Shown here in pieces: positions 19,001 to 27,262 of a stretch of 64,000 nt of DNA. Below the pieces are notes generated by a model. The model saw nothing but the letters and a program-made list of their open reading frames with translations, did no database searches and was not told the DNA's origin. The position numbers and the translations under genes were made by a program. Origin of the DNA: Alteromonas confluentis (GTDB lineage: Bacteria; Pseudomonadota; Gammaproteobacteria; Enterobacterales; Alteromonadaceae); the NCBI RefSeq assembly GCF_001757105.1, contig NZ_MDHN01000041.1, positions 464,515-528,514 on the forward strand, in the 5' to 3' direction. Each line of letters starts with the position of its first letter. Within the stretch, counting starts at the first letter, position 1.

Positions 19001-19144
19001 GGCAACCTGAATATTGGTCACGTCGGGAAACGCATCCAGATTCAGCCGGGGGATCATCAGCGCGGCAAAGGCACACAAGCCCGCCAACGCCAGAATTACA
19101 ATCAGACGCAGTTGTACTGCGCGGTCAATTAAACCTGCAAACAT
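16016..19144 (-). CDS. czcA: HME-RND heavy-metal efflux pump, CzcA family
   Basis: A 1042-residue inner-membrane RND transporter, the family's normal length, with 12 predicted membrane helices and two large periplasmic loops. Early motifs NLDAFPDVTNIQV and EVEQLITYPIE are typical of heavy-metal RND pumps. TM4 holds MSLGGMAVAIGMLVDGSVVV with the proton-relay acidic residue. It exports metal cations from periplasm or cytoplasm with CzcB and CzcC. Whether the metal is Co/Zn/Cd or Cu/Ag is not decided by sequence; there is no CusF-type gene. It is last in the operon, 11 bp after czcB, and followed by a terminator. Confidence 0.93.
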   Translation of the reverse strand: MFAGLIDRAVQLRLIVILALAGLCAFAALMIPRLNLDAFPDVTNIQVAINTEAPGLAAEEVEQLITYPIEAVMYALPDVEEVRSISKTGLSGITVVFREGTDVYFARQLVFERLQIAADMIPEGIGMPAIGPNTSGLGQVYQYLLIADEGSGYDSMALRSMNDYLIKLLLMPVDGITEVLSFGGYVRQYQVNLWPNRLLSYNLTQQDVVEALSRNNNNAGGWYMERGPEQLVIRGTGWLSSGEAALDEIRQIPLKTEGAAIITVGDVAAVEMGSEIRQGAVTMSVKDEQGKVESRGEVVSGVVLKRMGANTNATIQGINQRIDLINAALPEGVRFEPYYDQADLIRQAVDTVVNALLLAFLFIVVVLALFLLSVRATLLVLISIPVSIGLALAMLSMLGISANLMSLGGMAVAIGMLVDGSVVVVENIYQKLPKDNNAAGDITALIVRAAQEVARPVFFATLIILVVFTPLFSFEGVEAKLFQPMAIAIMLALICAVIVALVFVPVLSVYLLKARPVVQRANPVLLKLEAAYARLLTRTMHHRKAVVGVALALVAIAGSLIPQLGTEFAPELEEGTINLRVTLAPSASLDTALSVAPKLEKMLLEFPEVTYAVSKIGRAEIGGDPEPVNNIEIYIGLKPVDEWQTASSRVGLQEAMGRKLEMHPGLLFNFSQPISTRVDELLSGVKAELAIKLFGPDLDVLANYGQQIADAVAQIPGAQDVAMEQISGEAQLVVRPDRRQLSRYGLDVADVMDLVQQGIGGASAGQIISGNERYDIVVRYNESFRDDIDAINELRLLSAQGAWIRLKDVASVAIESGPPQIRRDDVQRRVVIQANVDGRDMGSVVSDIRNAIDSQVALPGGYAVQIGGQFENQQRAMQRLMLVVPVSLLMIALLLYFAFTNVRLVALIMINIPLAAVGGVLSLYISGHYLSVPSSVGFITLFGVAVLNGVVMVESLNLRLKDQADAMGAIVSGACSRLRPVLMTALTSALGLIPMLLSNGLGAEIQKPLAAVIVGGLISSTLLTLVVLPTLYPWFARVKTDA

Positions 19145-19155
19145 ACTGAGTCCTG

Positions 19156-20319
19156 TTAGTGGTTGTGCGGATCAAAACCGCCTTTGGCGATTTCAGAAGC
19201 AACGAAAAAAGCACCGCGGCTCACATAGGTCGTGCCTGCGTTAACACCGCTGATTGCCTGCCATTCGCCGAACTTCGGCCCCAGGGTAACCGTAACTGGA
19301 GACAGGTCGCCGTCTTCAGTTTCGGTAAATATCTGCCAGTCGCCGTCGGCATCGCGCATTAATGCAGATTGCGGCACAGCCAGCACACCGGTCGTTTCCG
19401 GGCCGTTGAAATAAATGTCCGCAAACATACCGGAATGGAAACGGTGTGCGGTGTTATCCAGGTCAAGCCGCACGGTACGGGTACGACTTGTCGGATCAAT
19501 CGTATGGGACTCCTGGGTAACCATCGCTTTTGCCGACATGTCACCTACGATCACGCTAGCCTCATCGCCGGGCGCAAGATGCAGATCGTTTTGTGCTGAC
19601 AGGCGGGCTTCTACCCACAAGTGGGCTTCATCAGACAGCAGCATCAGCGGTTGTCCGGGTTCGATACGCTGCCCCTGATTAAAGTCATCGGTCATAATCA
19701 GGCCGCTCGTTTGTGCAGTGAGGGTATATTCGCCCAGCGGATAGCGCTCGTTCTTTTCAATGAGCTCGATGGTGGAAGCAGAAAGGCCCAGCGCCTGTAA
19801 GCGCCGACTGGCGGCGTTGTAGTTGGTTCGCGCCTCAATGAAACGTTTTTCCCCAACCGCACGCTGTCCCAACTTGCTGACCCGCTGCCACTCAACATAG
19901 GTTTGCTGAAGCTGGCTTTGCGCATCAATCATTTCCTCACTGAACAAGGTAACCAGAGGCTGCCCGGCACTGACTTTCTCGCCCAATGCAGCATGACGAG
20001 CCGTTACCACCGAGCTCACTCGAGGAGAAATAATGTAGCTGCGGTAACCATTTACCTTTATTTCACCCGGCGCATAAACCTGCTGACTCAGAGACATTGG
20101 CGACAATACTTCCAAATGAATGTCTGCCAGCCCTCGCTGCGCTTCAGAAAGGGCAACTTCAGCCTGCTCTTCATGGCCGCCATGAGCTTGTTCATTATGA
20201 TCTTCATGCTCGCTTTCATGTGCAGGTTCATGTGACAGATGACTTTGCCCGAAAACCGGAGAAATATTTAATACAGCAAGCAAACTCACTGCTTTCAATA
20301 ATGTTGATAAATCCTTCAT
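19156..20319 (-). CDS. czcB: Periplasmic adaptor of the heavy-metal RND pump, CzcB family
   Basis: A 387-residue membrane-fusion protein that bridges CzcA and CzcC. It has a signal peptide, then a His/Glu-rich segment (residues about 27-55, with HESEHEDHNEQAHGGHEE) likely to bind metal. The lipoyl and beta-barrel domains follow (GEIKVNGYRSYIISPRVSS, and VPQSALMRDADGDW near the end). The start is supported by CAGGAG at 7 nt. Only one base separates its start from the stop of czcC, so translation is probably coupled. Confidence 0.92.
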   Translation of the reverse strand: MKDLSTLLKAVSLLAVLNISPVFGQSHLSHEPAHESEHEDHNEQAHGGHEEQAEVALSEAQRGLADIHLEVLSPMSLSQQVYAPGEIKVNGYRSYIISPRVSSVVTARHAALGEKVSAGQPLVTLFSEEMIDAQSQLQQTYVEWQRVSKLGQRAVGEKRFIEARTNYNAASRRLQALGLSASTIELIEKNERYPLGEYTLTAQTSGLIMTDDFNQGQRIEPGQPLMLLSDEAHLWVEARLSAQNDLHLAPGDEASVIVGDMSAKAMVTQESHTIDPTSRTRTVRLDLDNTAHRFHSGMFADIYFNGPETTGVLAVPQSALMRDADGDWQIFTETEDGDLSPVTVTLGPKFGEWQAISGVNAGTTYVSRGAFFVASEIAKGGFDPHNH

Positions 20320-20320
20320 G

Positions 20321-21544
20321 TTACTGCTCCTGTGAATTCAGTGAAGATATGTGATTTGCCAGACGGGCAGTGATATGCAGGTATTCAATTGTGGCAAGCT
20401 GGAAGTTGGCTTTGAGTGTAAGACCGGCCTGCATGCCGTCTCGTAACTGCTGCACTTGCCACTGATAATCAGAAAGGCTCAAGTCGCCTTGGGCATAGCG
20501 CGACTGAAGCACCTTTACCTCATTGGCAAGATCGTCTTCATGCAATGCTTGCCATTGCAAAAAGCGTTCTTTGGTTTGATTTAATCGCAGGGCGGCATTG
20601 TCGAGGGTTTCTTTGGTACTTCGCATCAGCGCATGCATTTCCTGCTCACTGGCCAGCGCCGCCTCACGTGCAGCATCATTCACTTCTGAATAGTCATTGC
20701 GCCACTGCAGCGGTACAGATACGTTCAGCGACACCAACGACTCACCCGCCTGGCGCCCCACCCCAACACCGATATTCGGAACGGGTTTATTGGATTTCAG
20801 TTGGATATCAGCGTCTGCCTGTGCGCTCAGCCAGTTAATCCGGGCTTGTTGCAGTGCAGGGAGCCGGGCCACCTCGATAGGGGTATTACCGGGCAGCACC
20901 TGCTGCCAGAAAGCTTCACTGACAGGACGATGCATAGCCTGCTCGCCAGCTAATGCCCTTAGTGCTTGCCGGGCATCCAGCCAGTCCTGCATACGTTCAT
21001 TTTCCGACACCATCCCCTGGCCAACCACGGCTTTCGCCATGGCCACTTCGGTATGGTTAACCTCACCGGCGTTGAGCTGCGCCCGGGTCAGTTCAAGTAA
21101 CTGTAGATCCTGTCTAACCTGTAGCCGGGCTAATTCATAAGCCTGTTCGCCCAACTCGGCCTGCACTTGCGCGCGCATGAGCTCTGCCAGCAAATCATTG
21201 GTGATAATGGTGACACCAAGTCGCCCTTGTTGAGCCATCAGATCACCGAGTCCGGTACGGGATTGTTTTACATCCCACCAGTCGATATCGGACGACAGTC
21301 CTACCTGAAAATTGGTTTCATCACCTTCCCGTTCGAGGGAACTGTCGAAAGACGGGTTGTAAAGAGGCCGAGCCATGGCCGCCGCGGAATATTCCGATGC
21401 AGTCATTTGATGGGTGTAAGCCTGCATGGTGGGATGCTGCCGTACGGTCTGCATTGCCCACTTCGACCAGGAAGTAGATTCCGCCGCACACAGCGATGTA
21501 CTGAGTGCGAGCAATAAGCCCGCACCTAAAAAGCGATGTTTCAT
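20321..21544 (-). CDS. czcC: Outer-membrane channel of the heavy-metal RND pump, CzcC family
   Basis: A 407-residue TolC-like outer-membrane efflux protein with a signal peptide (to about ...STSLCAAES) and two long alpha-helical hairpins rich in Ala, Gln and Leu, characteristic of OEP domains (ASEYSAAAMARPLYNPSFD near the N-terminus). It completes the CzcCBA tripartite pump. It is followed at once by czcB, and preceded by a short gap carrying a hairpin and the gene for a Cys/His-rich small protein. Confidence 0.9.
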   Translation of the reverse strand: MKHRFLGAGLLLALSTSLCAAESTSWSKWAMQTVRQHPTMQAYTHQMTASEYSAAAMARPLYNPSFDSSLEREGDETNFQVGLSSDIDWWDVKQSRTGLGDLMAQQGRLGVTIITNDLLAELMRAQVQAELGEQAYELARLQVRQDLQLLELTRAQLNAGEVNHTEVAMAKAVVGQGMVSENERMQDWLDARQALRALAGEQAMHRPVSEAFWQQVLPGNTPIEVARLPALQQARINWLSAQADADIQLKSNKPVPNIGVGVGRQAGESLVSLNVSVPLQWRNDYSEVNDAAREAALASEQEMHALMRSTKETLDNAALRLNQTKERFLQWQALHEDDLANEVKVLQSRYAQGDLSLSDYQWQVQQLRDGMQAGLTLKANFQLATIEYLHITARLANHISSLNSQEQ

Positions 21545-21572
21545 TGAATTTATCTCTTAACGATGACACGCA

Positions 21573-21590
21573 CTTCGGCCTACGCCGAAG
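21573..21590 (-). other. Hairpin between the small protein gene and czcC
   Basis: A perfect 7-bp stem CTTCGGC/GCCGAAG with a 4-nt loop, without a T-run on the minus strand. It may stabilise or process the operon mRNA rather than terminate it. Confidence 0.4.
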
Positions 21591-21609
21591 CATGAAGAAA
21601 GCCTGTTCG

Positions 21610-21960
21610 TTAAGCGATAGGAGGTCGAAGCAGGTTGCTCCAATGGCCTTCCGTCAGAGGCTGGATAAGGGAATGACGGGTGTAAAACTGATTATCAGTA
21701 TTCAGTGCTTTTACTGCTACGGGCAGGTAAATATGCTGGGCGCCGTGACAATGACAGCAGTGCTGACAATCGAGTCCGTATTTGTCGGTGGTCTTTGGGT
21801 CTTCCTGAAACTGAGTGCCGGAAATATCAACGGCATCACTCTTCACATGAAAATCGGTATCCTGATGGGCTGCGTGCGAGTCGAAAACCACACTCATTGC
21901 CTGCGAACTTACTGAAAGCAGCAGCAATAAAATGAGTGTTTTAAACGAACGACTTCGCAT
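21610..21960 (-). CDS. Small secreted Cys/His-rich protein leading the czcCBA operon
   Basis: A 116-residue protein with a Sec signal peptide (SFKTLILLLLLSVSSQAMS). Mid-sequence it has the cluster DCQHCCHCHGAQH, four Cys and three His within 13 residues, a likely metal-binding site. The tail ends WSNLLRPPIA. I do not recognise a named family. Its position as first gene of the operon, 65 bp before czcC, suggests a periplasmic metal chaperone or sensor for the pump, comparable in place though not in sequence to CusF. This role is inference. Earlier starts are not available in frame without losing the signal peptide. Confidence 0.75.
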   Translation of the reverse strand: MRSRSFKTLILLLLLSVSSQAMSVVFDSHAAHQDTDFHVKSDAVDISGTQFQEDPKTTDKYGLDCQHCCHCHGAQHIYLPVAVKALNTDNQFYTRHSLIQPLTEGHWSNLLRPPIA

Positions 21961-21975
21961 ACTGATGGCGACCTG

Positions 21976-22827
21976 TTATCCGAATGCCTGGGAAATGAGG
22001 CTGTAGATGGTAACACCGCTTTGTGACGACGGCAAAAATTTACCTTTTACCATTACACTGACTTTGTCGACCTGCGCCAGTCCCAGAGATTCGAGCCAGG
22101 GTTTCAGTGCTAGCGCTTCTTCGGTAAGGTCAAAGCGGATAAACCCGGTTTCATCTGCCAGCAAGCGGCTGATTAACGCTTTGGCCGTGTCATCATTATC
22201 CGCCAGCACCGGCCCGAGCGTCTGGCCATGTCCGCTGGTACGCAGCATGGCGAATCCTGCCGGTTTACCCTCGTTAAAGGCAACCAGTCCTTTTCCTGTG
22301 GCAGCCACGGCTTTGAGCAGTGATTCCCGTGAACACCCGTAAGCGGCCGCATCCAGCGCGATTACATCTTTCAGCGTGGTTTCGTCCAGATCGCTAAATG
22401 ACAGCGCAGAATTTGTCACCTCAGGTTGAGCTGTCAGCTCGCCCTGCACCTGATACACAAACCCGCACTCTTCAAAACCGCATTGCTGATACAGGCGTGT
22501 CCCGGCCACGGTAGCCACAAGCTGCAAGTTGCGCGCGCCAGTCTGACTCATCACCGTGTCCATTAGAGTTCTGCCAAGGCCGTTGCCCTGACGGTGCTCG
22601 GGCACCACCACCAATCCTACGGAGGCGTACTCACTGCCGTAATCCCACCACAGGATGCAGCCAGCAATTTCACCGTCAGCATCTTCGATGATGCTGCCGT
22701 TACCCTGGGAGAAATGCAGTTGCCAATCGCCCATCCGGTGGGGCCATTTAACCTGCTGAGTAAAGGTTAAACAGGTGGGTAAGTCGGTGTCACGCATTGC
22801 GCGAACGGTGAATTCAGTTTTATCCAT
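21976..22827 (-). CDS. GNAT acetyltransferase with a second GNAT-like domain
   Basis: A 283-residue protein. The N-terminal GNAT domain (about 5-130) keeps the acetyl-CoA loop VVVPEHRQGNGLGRTLM and the C-terminal GTRLYQQCGFEE. The C-terminal half (about 140-275) resembles the second domain of YitH-type tandem GNATs (DVIALDAAAYGCSRESLL, GFAMLRTSGHGQTLGPV). The acetyl acceptor is unknown. It has its own promoter (22847-22875) with a Lrp-like palindrome just upstream, so it appears to be co-regulated with the amine-catabolism genes. The small Cys/His-rich protein gene follows 15 bp later, so some read-through into the metal operon is possible. Confidence 0.85.
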   Translation of the reverse strand: MDKTEFTVRAMRDTDLPTCLTFTQQVKWPHRMGDWQLHFSQGNGSIIEDADGEIAGCILWWDYGSEYASVGLVVVPEHRQGNGLGRTLMDTVMSQTGARNLQLVATVAGTRLYQQCGFEECGFVYQVQGELTAQPEVTNSALSFSDLDETTLKDVIALDAAAYGCSRESLLKAVAATGKGLVAFNEGKPAGFAMLRTSGHGQTLGPVLADNDDTAKALISRLLADETGFIRFDLTEEALALKPWLESLGLAQVDKVSVMVKGKFLPSSQSGVTIYSLISQAFG

Positions 22828-22846
22828 TGGCTTTAATTACCTGCAA

Positions 22847-22875
22847 TGTATAGAAAAATTTCGTAAATAGTGTAA
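22847..22875 (-). promoter_or_regulatory. Promoter of the GNAT gene
   Basis: On the minus strand TTACAC (22875-22870), a 17-bp spacer and TATACA (22852-22847), about 20 bp before the ATG. The Lrp-like palindrome ends 12 bp upstream of the -35, a usual position for an activator. Confidence 0.55.
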
Positions 22876-22886
22876 CGGTGCCGACT

Positions 22887-22901
22887 CAGCAGATTTTGCC
22901 G
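22887..22901. promoter_or_regulatory. Lrp-like 15-bp palindrome upstream of the GNAT gene
   Basis: CAGCAGATTTTGCCG is identical to the site at 36278 except for one base. It would be centred near -54 relative to the inferred transcription start of the GNAT gene. Confidence 0.6.
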
Positions 22902-22934
22902 TTTGAGATGCGTTCACAAGTCACTTCTGTGTTT

Positions 22935-24101
22935 TCACACCATCTGTGACGGCAGAAAATCTTCCACCAGTGCCACGTGAAGGTTCACGCCGGTGGCGAT
23001 GATATCGTCATTGAAATCGTAACCGGGGTGATGCAGAGGAATATGTTCACCGCCACGGCCCTGCCCTAACCACACATAAGCGCCCTCACAAGCCTGCAGC
23101 ATAAAGGCGAAGTCTTCAGAGGTGAATGCCGGCTCCGGGGCCTGTACTGCCTTACCGACTGTTGCCGCCACTTTCAATGCATGCTCGGCAGCCGCCCCCG
23201 CATTAATCGTGGCCGGATAATAGCGATGATAATCAATACTGATTTGTGTGCCGGAAGCCAATGCAACGCCATCAATCACCTGACGGACGGCGGCTTCAAT
23301 CTGATCTTGTACCGCTGGGTCAAAGGTTCGCACTGTGCCGGTAAGTGTCACCGCTCCGGGTAGAACGTTATGCGAATTGCCGCCGCTTATCTGAGTCACC
23401 GACAATACGGCGGTAGACGTAGGCGCAATCCGACGGGAAACGATGGTGTTGAGTTGGCTCACCAGCTCACTGGCAGCCAAAATGGCATCCGGCGTCTGAT
23501 GAGGGACGGCAGCATGACCGCCTTTGCCTTTCACTTTAATCGAAAATTTATCTGCCGCCGCCATAATTGGCCCCGGACGGGTTGAAATGGTTCCCGCCGG
23601 TAAATCCGGCCAGTTGTGAAATGCATAAACCCGGTCACAGGGGAAACGATCGAACAAGCCATCTTCTATCATGGCTTTCGCCCCCGCCTGCCCTTCTTCG
23701 GCCGGCTGGAAAATAAAATGCACCGTGCCATCAAAATTGCGGGTGCGGGCTAACTGGCGGGCAGCACCCAGTAGCATGGTGGTGTGACCGTCATGGCCAC
23801 AACCGTGAAACACGCCATGATGGCAGCTGGCGTAAGGCAATCCGGTTTCCTCGACAATGGGTAACGCATCCATATCCGCACGTAATCCTAGCGAGCGGTT
23901 TGAATTACCCACTTTCAGCGTGCCGACCACACCGGTTTTTCCAACGCAGGTAGTGACTTCTAGCCCAATTTCCCGCAGACTCGCCGCCACTTTTTCAGCA
24001 GTCTTCACTTCTTCATAAGCCAGTTCAGGATGGGCATGAATGTCTCGCCGGAACGACACAAGCTCATCGAGCAAATCATCAATACCGGTATGCTGAGTCA
24101 T
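22935..24101 (-). CDS. M20-family amidohydrolase (N-acyl-amino-acid deacylase type)
   Basis: A 388-residue cytoplasmic M20D-type metallohydrolase, related to hippurate hydrolase and N-acyl amino acid amidohydrolases. Visible are GLRADMDALP (metal Asp), GCGHDGHTTMLLGAA, the catalytic FIFQPAEEGQAGA, and HHPGYDFND near the end. It releases amino acids from N-acylated forms; the acyl group and amino acid are not predictable. The start is ATG 24101, with AGGAGA upstream; a longer frame to 24194 has no family similarity in its first 31 residues. It is divergent from the ALDH gene, with a Lrp-like palindrome in the shared region, which suggests a role in the same catabolic programme. Confidence 0.88.
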   Translation of the reverse strand: MTQHTGIDDLLDELVSFRRDIHAHPELAYEEVKTAEKVAASLREIGLEVTTCVGKTGVVGTLKVGNSNRSLGLRADMDALPIVEETGLPYASCHHGVFHGCGHDGHTTMLLGAARQLARTRNFDGTVHFIFQPAEEGQAGAKAMIEDGLFDRFPCDRVYAFHNWPDLPAGTISTRPGPIMAAADKFSIKVKGKGGHAAVPHQTPDAILAASELVSQLNTIVSRRIAPTSTAVLSVTQISGGNSHNVLPGAVTLTGTVRTFDPAVQDQIEAAVRQVIDGVALASGTQISIDYHRYYPATINAGAAAEHALKVAATVGKAVQAPEPAFTSEDFAFMLQACEGAYVWLGQGRGGEHIPLHHPGYDFNDDIIATGVNLHVALVEDFLPSQMV

Positions 24102-24302
24102 AATGTTGTCTCCTGAACAGGGTGAAAATGGAACGGTCTTTTGCTGGCCATACGGGCAGTCTTGCAGGATGTCAGTGTAGCGTGTCCGGTGCAATGAAAT
24201 CGGCCTGTTTGTACTGCTTTTTTCAATATAATTTGCCGTTCAGACAAATAAAGCGGCACCCAATGCTGCTTTATCACCCCTATACTGGATTCCACTAACT
24301 TG

Positions 24303-24317
24303 CAGCAGAATCTGCCG
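24303..24317. promoter_or_regulatory. Lrp-like 15-bp palindrome between the amidohydrolase and ALDH genes
   Basis: CAGCAGAATCTGCCG lies about 80 bp before the ALDH start and 200 bp before the divergent amidohydrolase start. It is the same motif as at 11524, 22887, 36103 and 36278. Confidence 0.6.
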
Positions 24318-24397
24318 GTCACGTTTCTCGCAGACACATGATCATCGCAGACAGATGGCCACCAGAACTACGCAAAGACATAAACAGGAAGCGCATA

Positions 24398-25864
24398 ATG
24401 AGTAAACAACCCGTCGAGCAATTTCTTGATAGTAGCCGCCTTAAGCAGGCTTATATCAATGGTGAGTGGATTGCACTGTCCGGGAATGCGCCCTTTGACG
24501 TTATCAATCCGGCGACAGAAGAACCGGCTGCAACTATCCACCTAGGCAATCGGGACGATTTAAACAAAGCCGTGGCAGCCGCCAAAGCAGCATTTCCGAT
24601 CTGGGCGAATACGCCGGTAGAAACCCGTCTGGCCGCACTGGATAAAATTATTGAACTGATTGAGGCGCGCACTGAATTACTGGCTAATCTGATGTCCCTT
24701 GAAATGGGCGCTACTCTGGCTTATGCCCGCGGAACCCAGGTTCCCCTTGCCGCCGCCCATATCCGTGTCGCCCGTGAAAATCTGGCCAAATACGAATTTA
24801 CTGAAATGCGTGGTACCACCGCGGTCACCCGTGAACCAATTGGCGTAGCGGGCCTCATCACCCCATGGAACTGGCCTCTTTATCAGGTGACGGCCAAAGT
24901 AGGACCGGCTCTGGCTGTTGGCTGTTCAATTATTCTTAAGCCCAGTGAGCTTTCACCGCTGAGCGCTCTGGCGTTCGCCCAGATTATCCATGATGCCGGC
25001 GTGCCTGCCGGGGTATTCAACCTGGTGAACGGCAACGGCATTGATGTGGGTGAGCCCATGGCCAGCCATCCTGATATCGATATGATTTCCTTTACCGGTT
25101 CTACCCGCGCCGGCGTACTGGTTGCCCAGGCAGCAGCACCTACGGTAAAGCGTGTTGGTCAGGAACTGGGCGGCAAGTCGCCGAATATTCTGTTGCCTGA
25201 TGCCGATTTTGCCAGTGCAGTAGGTCCTGGTGTACAGGCCGGGATGCGCAACAATGGCCAGTCCTGCAGTGCACCAACCCGAATGCTGGTTCCCAGAGAA
25301 CGTCTGGCAGAAGTTGAGAAATTGGCCGCCGAATCTGCCGAATCTATTGTGATTGGTCTGGCTGATAACGAACTGGCCACCCATGGCCCGGTTGCCAATA
25401 AGCCGCAGTTTGAACGGGTACAAACCATGATCCAGCGCGGTATCGATGAAGGCGCCCGCTGTGTCACCGGTGGTACCGGACGTCCTGAAGGTTTTGACCG
25501 GGGCTATTATGTTCGCCCTACCGTATTCAGCGATGTCACGCCAGACATGGATATTGCACAGGAAGAAATTTTTGGCCCGGTGCTGTGCCTGATCCCTTAT
25601 GACAGTGTGGAGCACGCCATTCAGATTGCCAATGACACTGTTTATGGGTTGGCGGCACATGTGCAGTCCACCGATCTGGATGCAGCCAGAAAAGTCGCCC
25701 GTCAGATCCGCTGTGGACAGGTACTGATTAACTATCCAACCTGGGACCCACAGGCACCTTTTGGTGGTTTTAAACAATCAGGCAGTGGCCGGGAATACGG
25801 CATCGAAGGTCTGGAAGAATATCTCGAAATCAAAGCCATTGTAGGCTTTGAAACGCAAGCATAA
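24398..25864 (+). CDS. NAD(P)-dependent aldehyde dehydrogenase
   Basis: A 488-residue ALDH-superfamily enzyme oxidising an aldehyde to the acid. The cofactor region TPWNWPLYQV and KPSELSPLSA, FTGSTRAGVLVA, the general-base ELGGKSPNIL and the catalytic Cys in NGQSCSAPTRM are all intact, followed by EEIFGPVL. The start is ATG 24398, since AGGAAG precedes it; the in-frame ATG at 24338 has no ribosome site. The FAD oxidoreductase gene follows after 26 bp with TAAGG before it, so both form an operon that ends at the terminator at 27237. Amino-aldehydes are plausible substrates by context, but the exact one cannot be read from sequence. Confidence 0.9.
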   Translation: MSKQPVEQFLDSSRLKQAYINGEWIALSGNAPFDVINPATEEPAATIHLGNRDDLNKAVAAAKAAFPIWANTPVETRLAALDKIIELIEARTELLANLMSLEMGATLAYARGTQVPLAAAHIRVARENLAKYEFTEMRGTTAVTREPIGVAGLITPWNWPLYQVTAKVGPALAVGCSIILKPSELSPLSALAFAQIIHDAGVPAGVFNLVNGNGIDVGEPMASHPDIDMISFTGSTRAGVLVAQAAAPTVKRVGQELGGKSPNILLPDADFASAVGPGVQAGMRNNGQSCSAPTRMLVPRERLAEVEKLAAESAESIVIGLADNELATHGPVANKPQFERVQTMIQRGIDEGARCVTGGTGRPEGFDRGYYVRPTVFSDVTPDMDIAQEEIFGPVLCLIPYDSVEHAIQIANDTVYGLAAHVQSTDLDAARKVARQIRCGQVLINYPTWDPQAPFGGFKQSGSGREYGIEGLEEYLEIKAIVGFETQA

Positions 25865-25890
25865 CGAAATTGATGTAAGGTACTACAAGC

Positions 25891-27213
25891 ATGTCTCCGC
25901 AACTGAAAAAAATTGCAAGCAACGAGAAACTGCCCTCAGAGGTAGATGTTGTCGTCATTGGCGGCGGCATTATTGGTGCTGCTGCGACCTATTTTATGTC
26001 AAAGCAGGGTTATAAAGTCGCGCTGATTGAAAAGGGCCTGGTGGGCTGCGAACAATCCAGCCGCAACTGGGGTTGGTGTCGCCAGCAAAACCGCGACGAA
26101 CGTGAACTGCCTACCTCCGGGCTGTCTATGCGTTTATGGGATGAAATGTCCCGTGATATTGGTTTTGATCTGGGGTTCCGCCGCTGCGGACTGCGCTACG
26201 CCACCGACGATCCGAAACAGTTGGCCCAGTGGGATTCATGGCGAGATCTGGCAAAGCAGTACGGTGTAAATACCGTCATGCTGAATGCCAAAGAAGCCAA
26301 CGAGATGATTCCGGCCAAAGGCCGCACCTGGCTTGGTGGTGTGCATTCTATTGACGACGGTAAAGGAGAACCCGCCATTGCCGCCCCGATGATTGCCGAG
26401 GGAGCAAGAGCACTGGGCGCAACGATTCACCAGAACTGCGCTGCACGTGGCCTTGATATCAAAAACGGCAAGGTTGAAGGGGTTATCACCGAAAAAGGCA
26501 CCGTCAAAACCAGTAAAGTACTGTGTGCTGCGGGCGCCTGGGCATCCGCTTTCTGTCGTCATCACGGCATCAGTTTTCCTCAGGCTAGCGTGCGTCAGAC
26601 CGCTTTTCGCACCAAGCCCATCACCAATATCGGTGAAGCGATTTATACCAGTAACGTCGCCCTGACCCGTCGCCTCGATGGCAGCTATACGGTTGCGATA
26701 AGTGGCACTGCGCTGCTGGAGTTTACCCCTCAGGGCATTCGATATGCCAAACCCTTCATGCCGATGTTTATGCAACGCCTGAAAGCGGTACAGGTGAATA
26801 TTGGCAGTTCATTCTTTAAAGGCCCGGAAGCGTTCAATCGCTGGACCAATGATGGCATTTCACCGTTTGAAAAGATCCGTATTCTCGACCCGGCACCGGT
26901 GAAGAGCAACCTGCGGAAAACTATGGAAACGGTAAAAGCCCTGTTCCCGGCACTCGCCGAAATGGAAATGGCAGAAAGCTGGGGAAGTTATGTAGACTGC
27001 ACCCCAGACGCCATTCCGGTTATCTCCCCAATCGACCAGATTGACGGGTTCTTTTTGGCAGCAGGTACCTCCGCTCACGGATTTGGTCTCGGACCGGGCC
27101 TCGCCAATGTGGCCGCCGACATGGTATTGGGTAACACCCCCGCCATCGATGCCAGTTCCTACCACCTCTCCCGGCTACTGGACGGCTCGAAAATCCGCGT
27201 TGGTGCGATCTGA
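25891..27213 (+). CDS. FAD-dependent oxidoreductase, DAO (D-amino acid dehydrogenase-like) family
   Basis: A 440-residue protein with the N-terminal dinucleotide motif DVVVIGGGIIGAAATYFMSK, followed by the FAD-contacting CEQSSRNWGWCRQQNRD and the C-terminal GFFLAAGTSAHGFGLGPG that closes the FAD site. The DAO family oxidises amino acids or secondary amines to imines. No membrane segment or signal is present. It is co-transcribed with the aldehyde dehydrogenase just upstream. A pathway from amine through imine or aldehyde to acid would fit, with the ALDH taking the aldehyde product; this is inference. Confidence 0.87.
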   Translation: MSPQLKKIASNEKLPSEVDVVVIGGGIIGAAATYFMSKQGYKVALIEKGLVGCEQSSRNWGWCRQQNRDERELPTSGLSMRLWDEMSRDIGFDLGFRRCGLRYATDDPKQLAQWDSWRDLAKQYGVNTVMLNAKEANEMIPAKGRTWLGGVHSIDDGKGEPAIAAPMIAEGARALGATIHQNCAARGLDIKNGKVEGVITEKGTVKTSKVLCAAGAWASAFCRHHGISFPQASVRQTAFRTKPITNIGEAIYTSNVALTRRLDGSYTVAISGTALLEFTPQGIRYAKPFMPMFMQRLKAVQVNIGSSFFKGPEAFNRWTNDGISPFEKIRILDPAPVKSNLRKTMETVKALFPALAEMEMAESWGSYVDCTPDAIPVISPIDQIDGFFLAAGTSAHGFGLGPGLANVAADMVLGNTPAIDASSYHLSRLLDGSKIRVGAI

Positions 27214-27236
27214 GGTATCTTGCTGCCAGTTTGTCA

Positions 27237-27262
27237 GCCGGGCTTTTATGCCCGGCTTTTTT
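27237..27262. terminator. Rho-independent terminator of the ALDH-oxidoreductase operon
   Basis: GCCGGGC/GCCCGGC stem, 6-nt loop, then TTTTTT. It overlaps the 3' end of the convergent dmeR gene. Confidence 0.9.

Noticed and set aside
24953-25777. A 274-codon antisense frame across the aldehyde dehydrogenase gene
   Set aside because: The sense frame has full ALDH motifs; the antisense product resembles no family and has no start signal.
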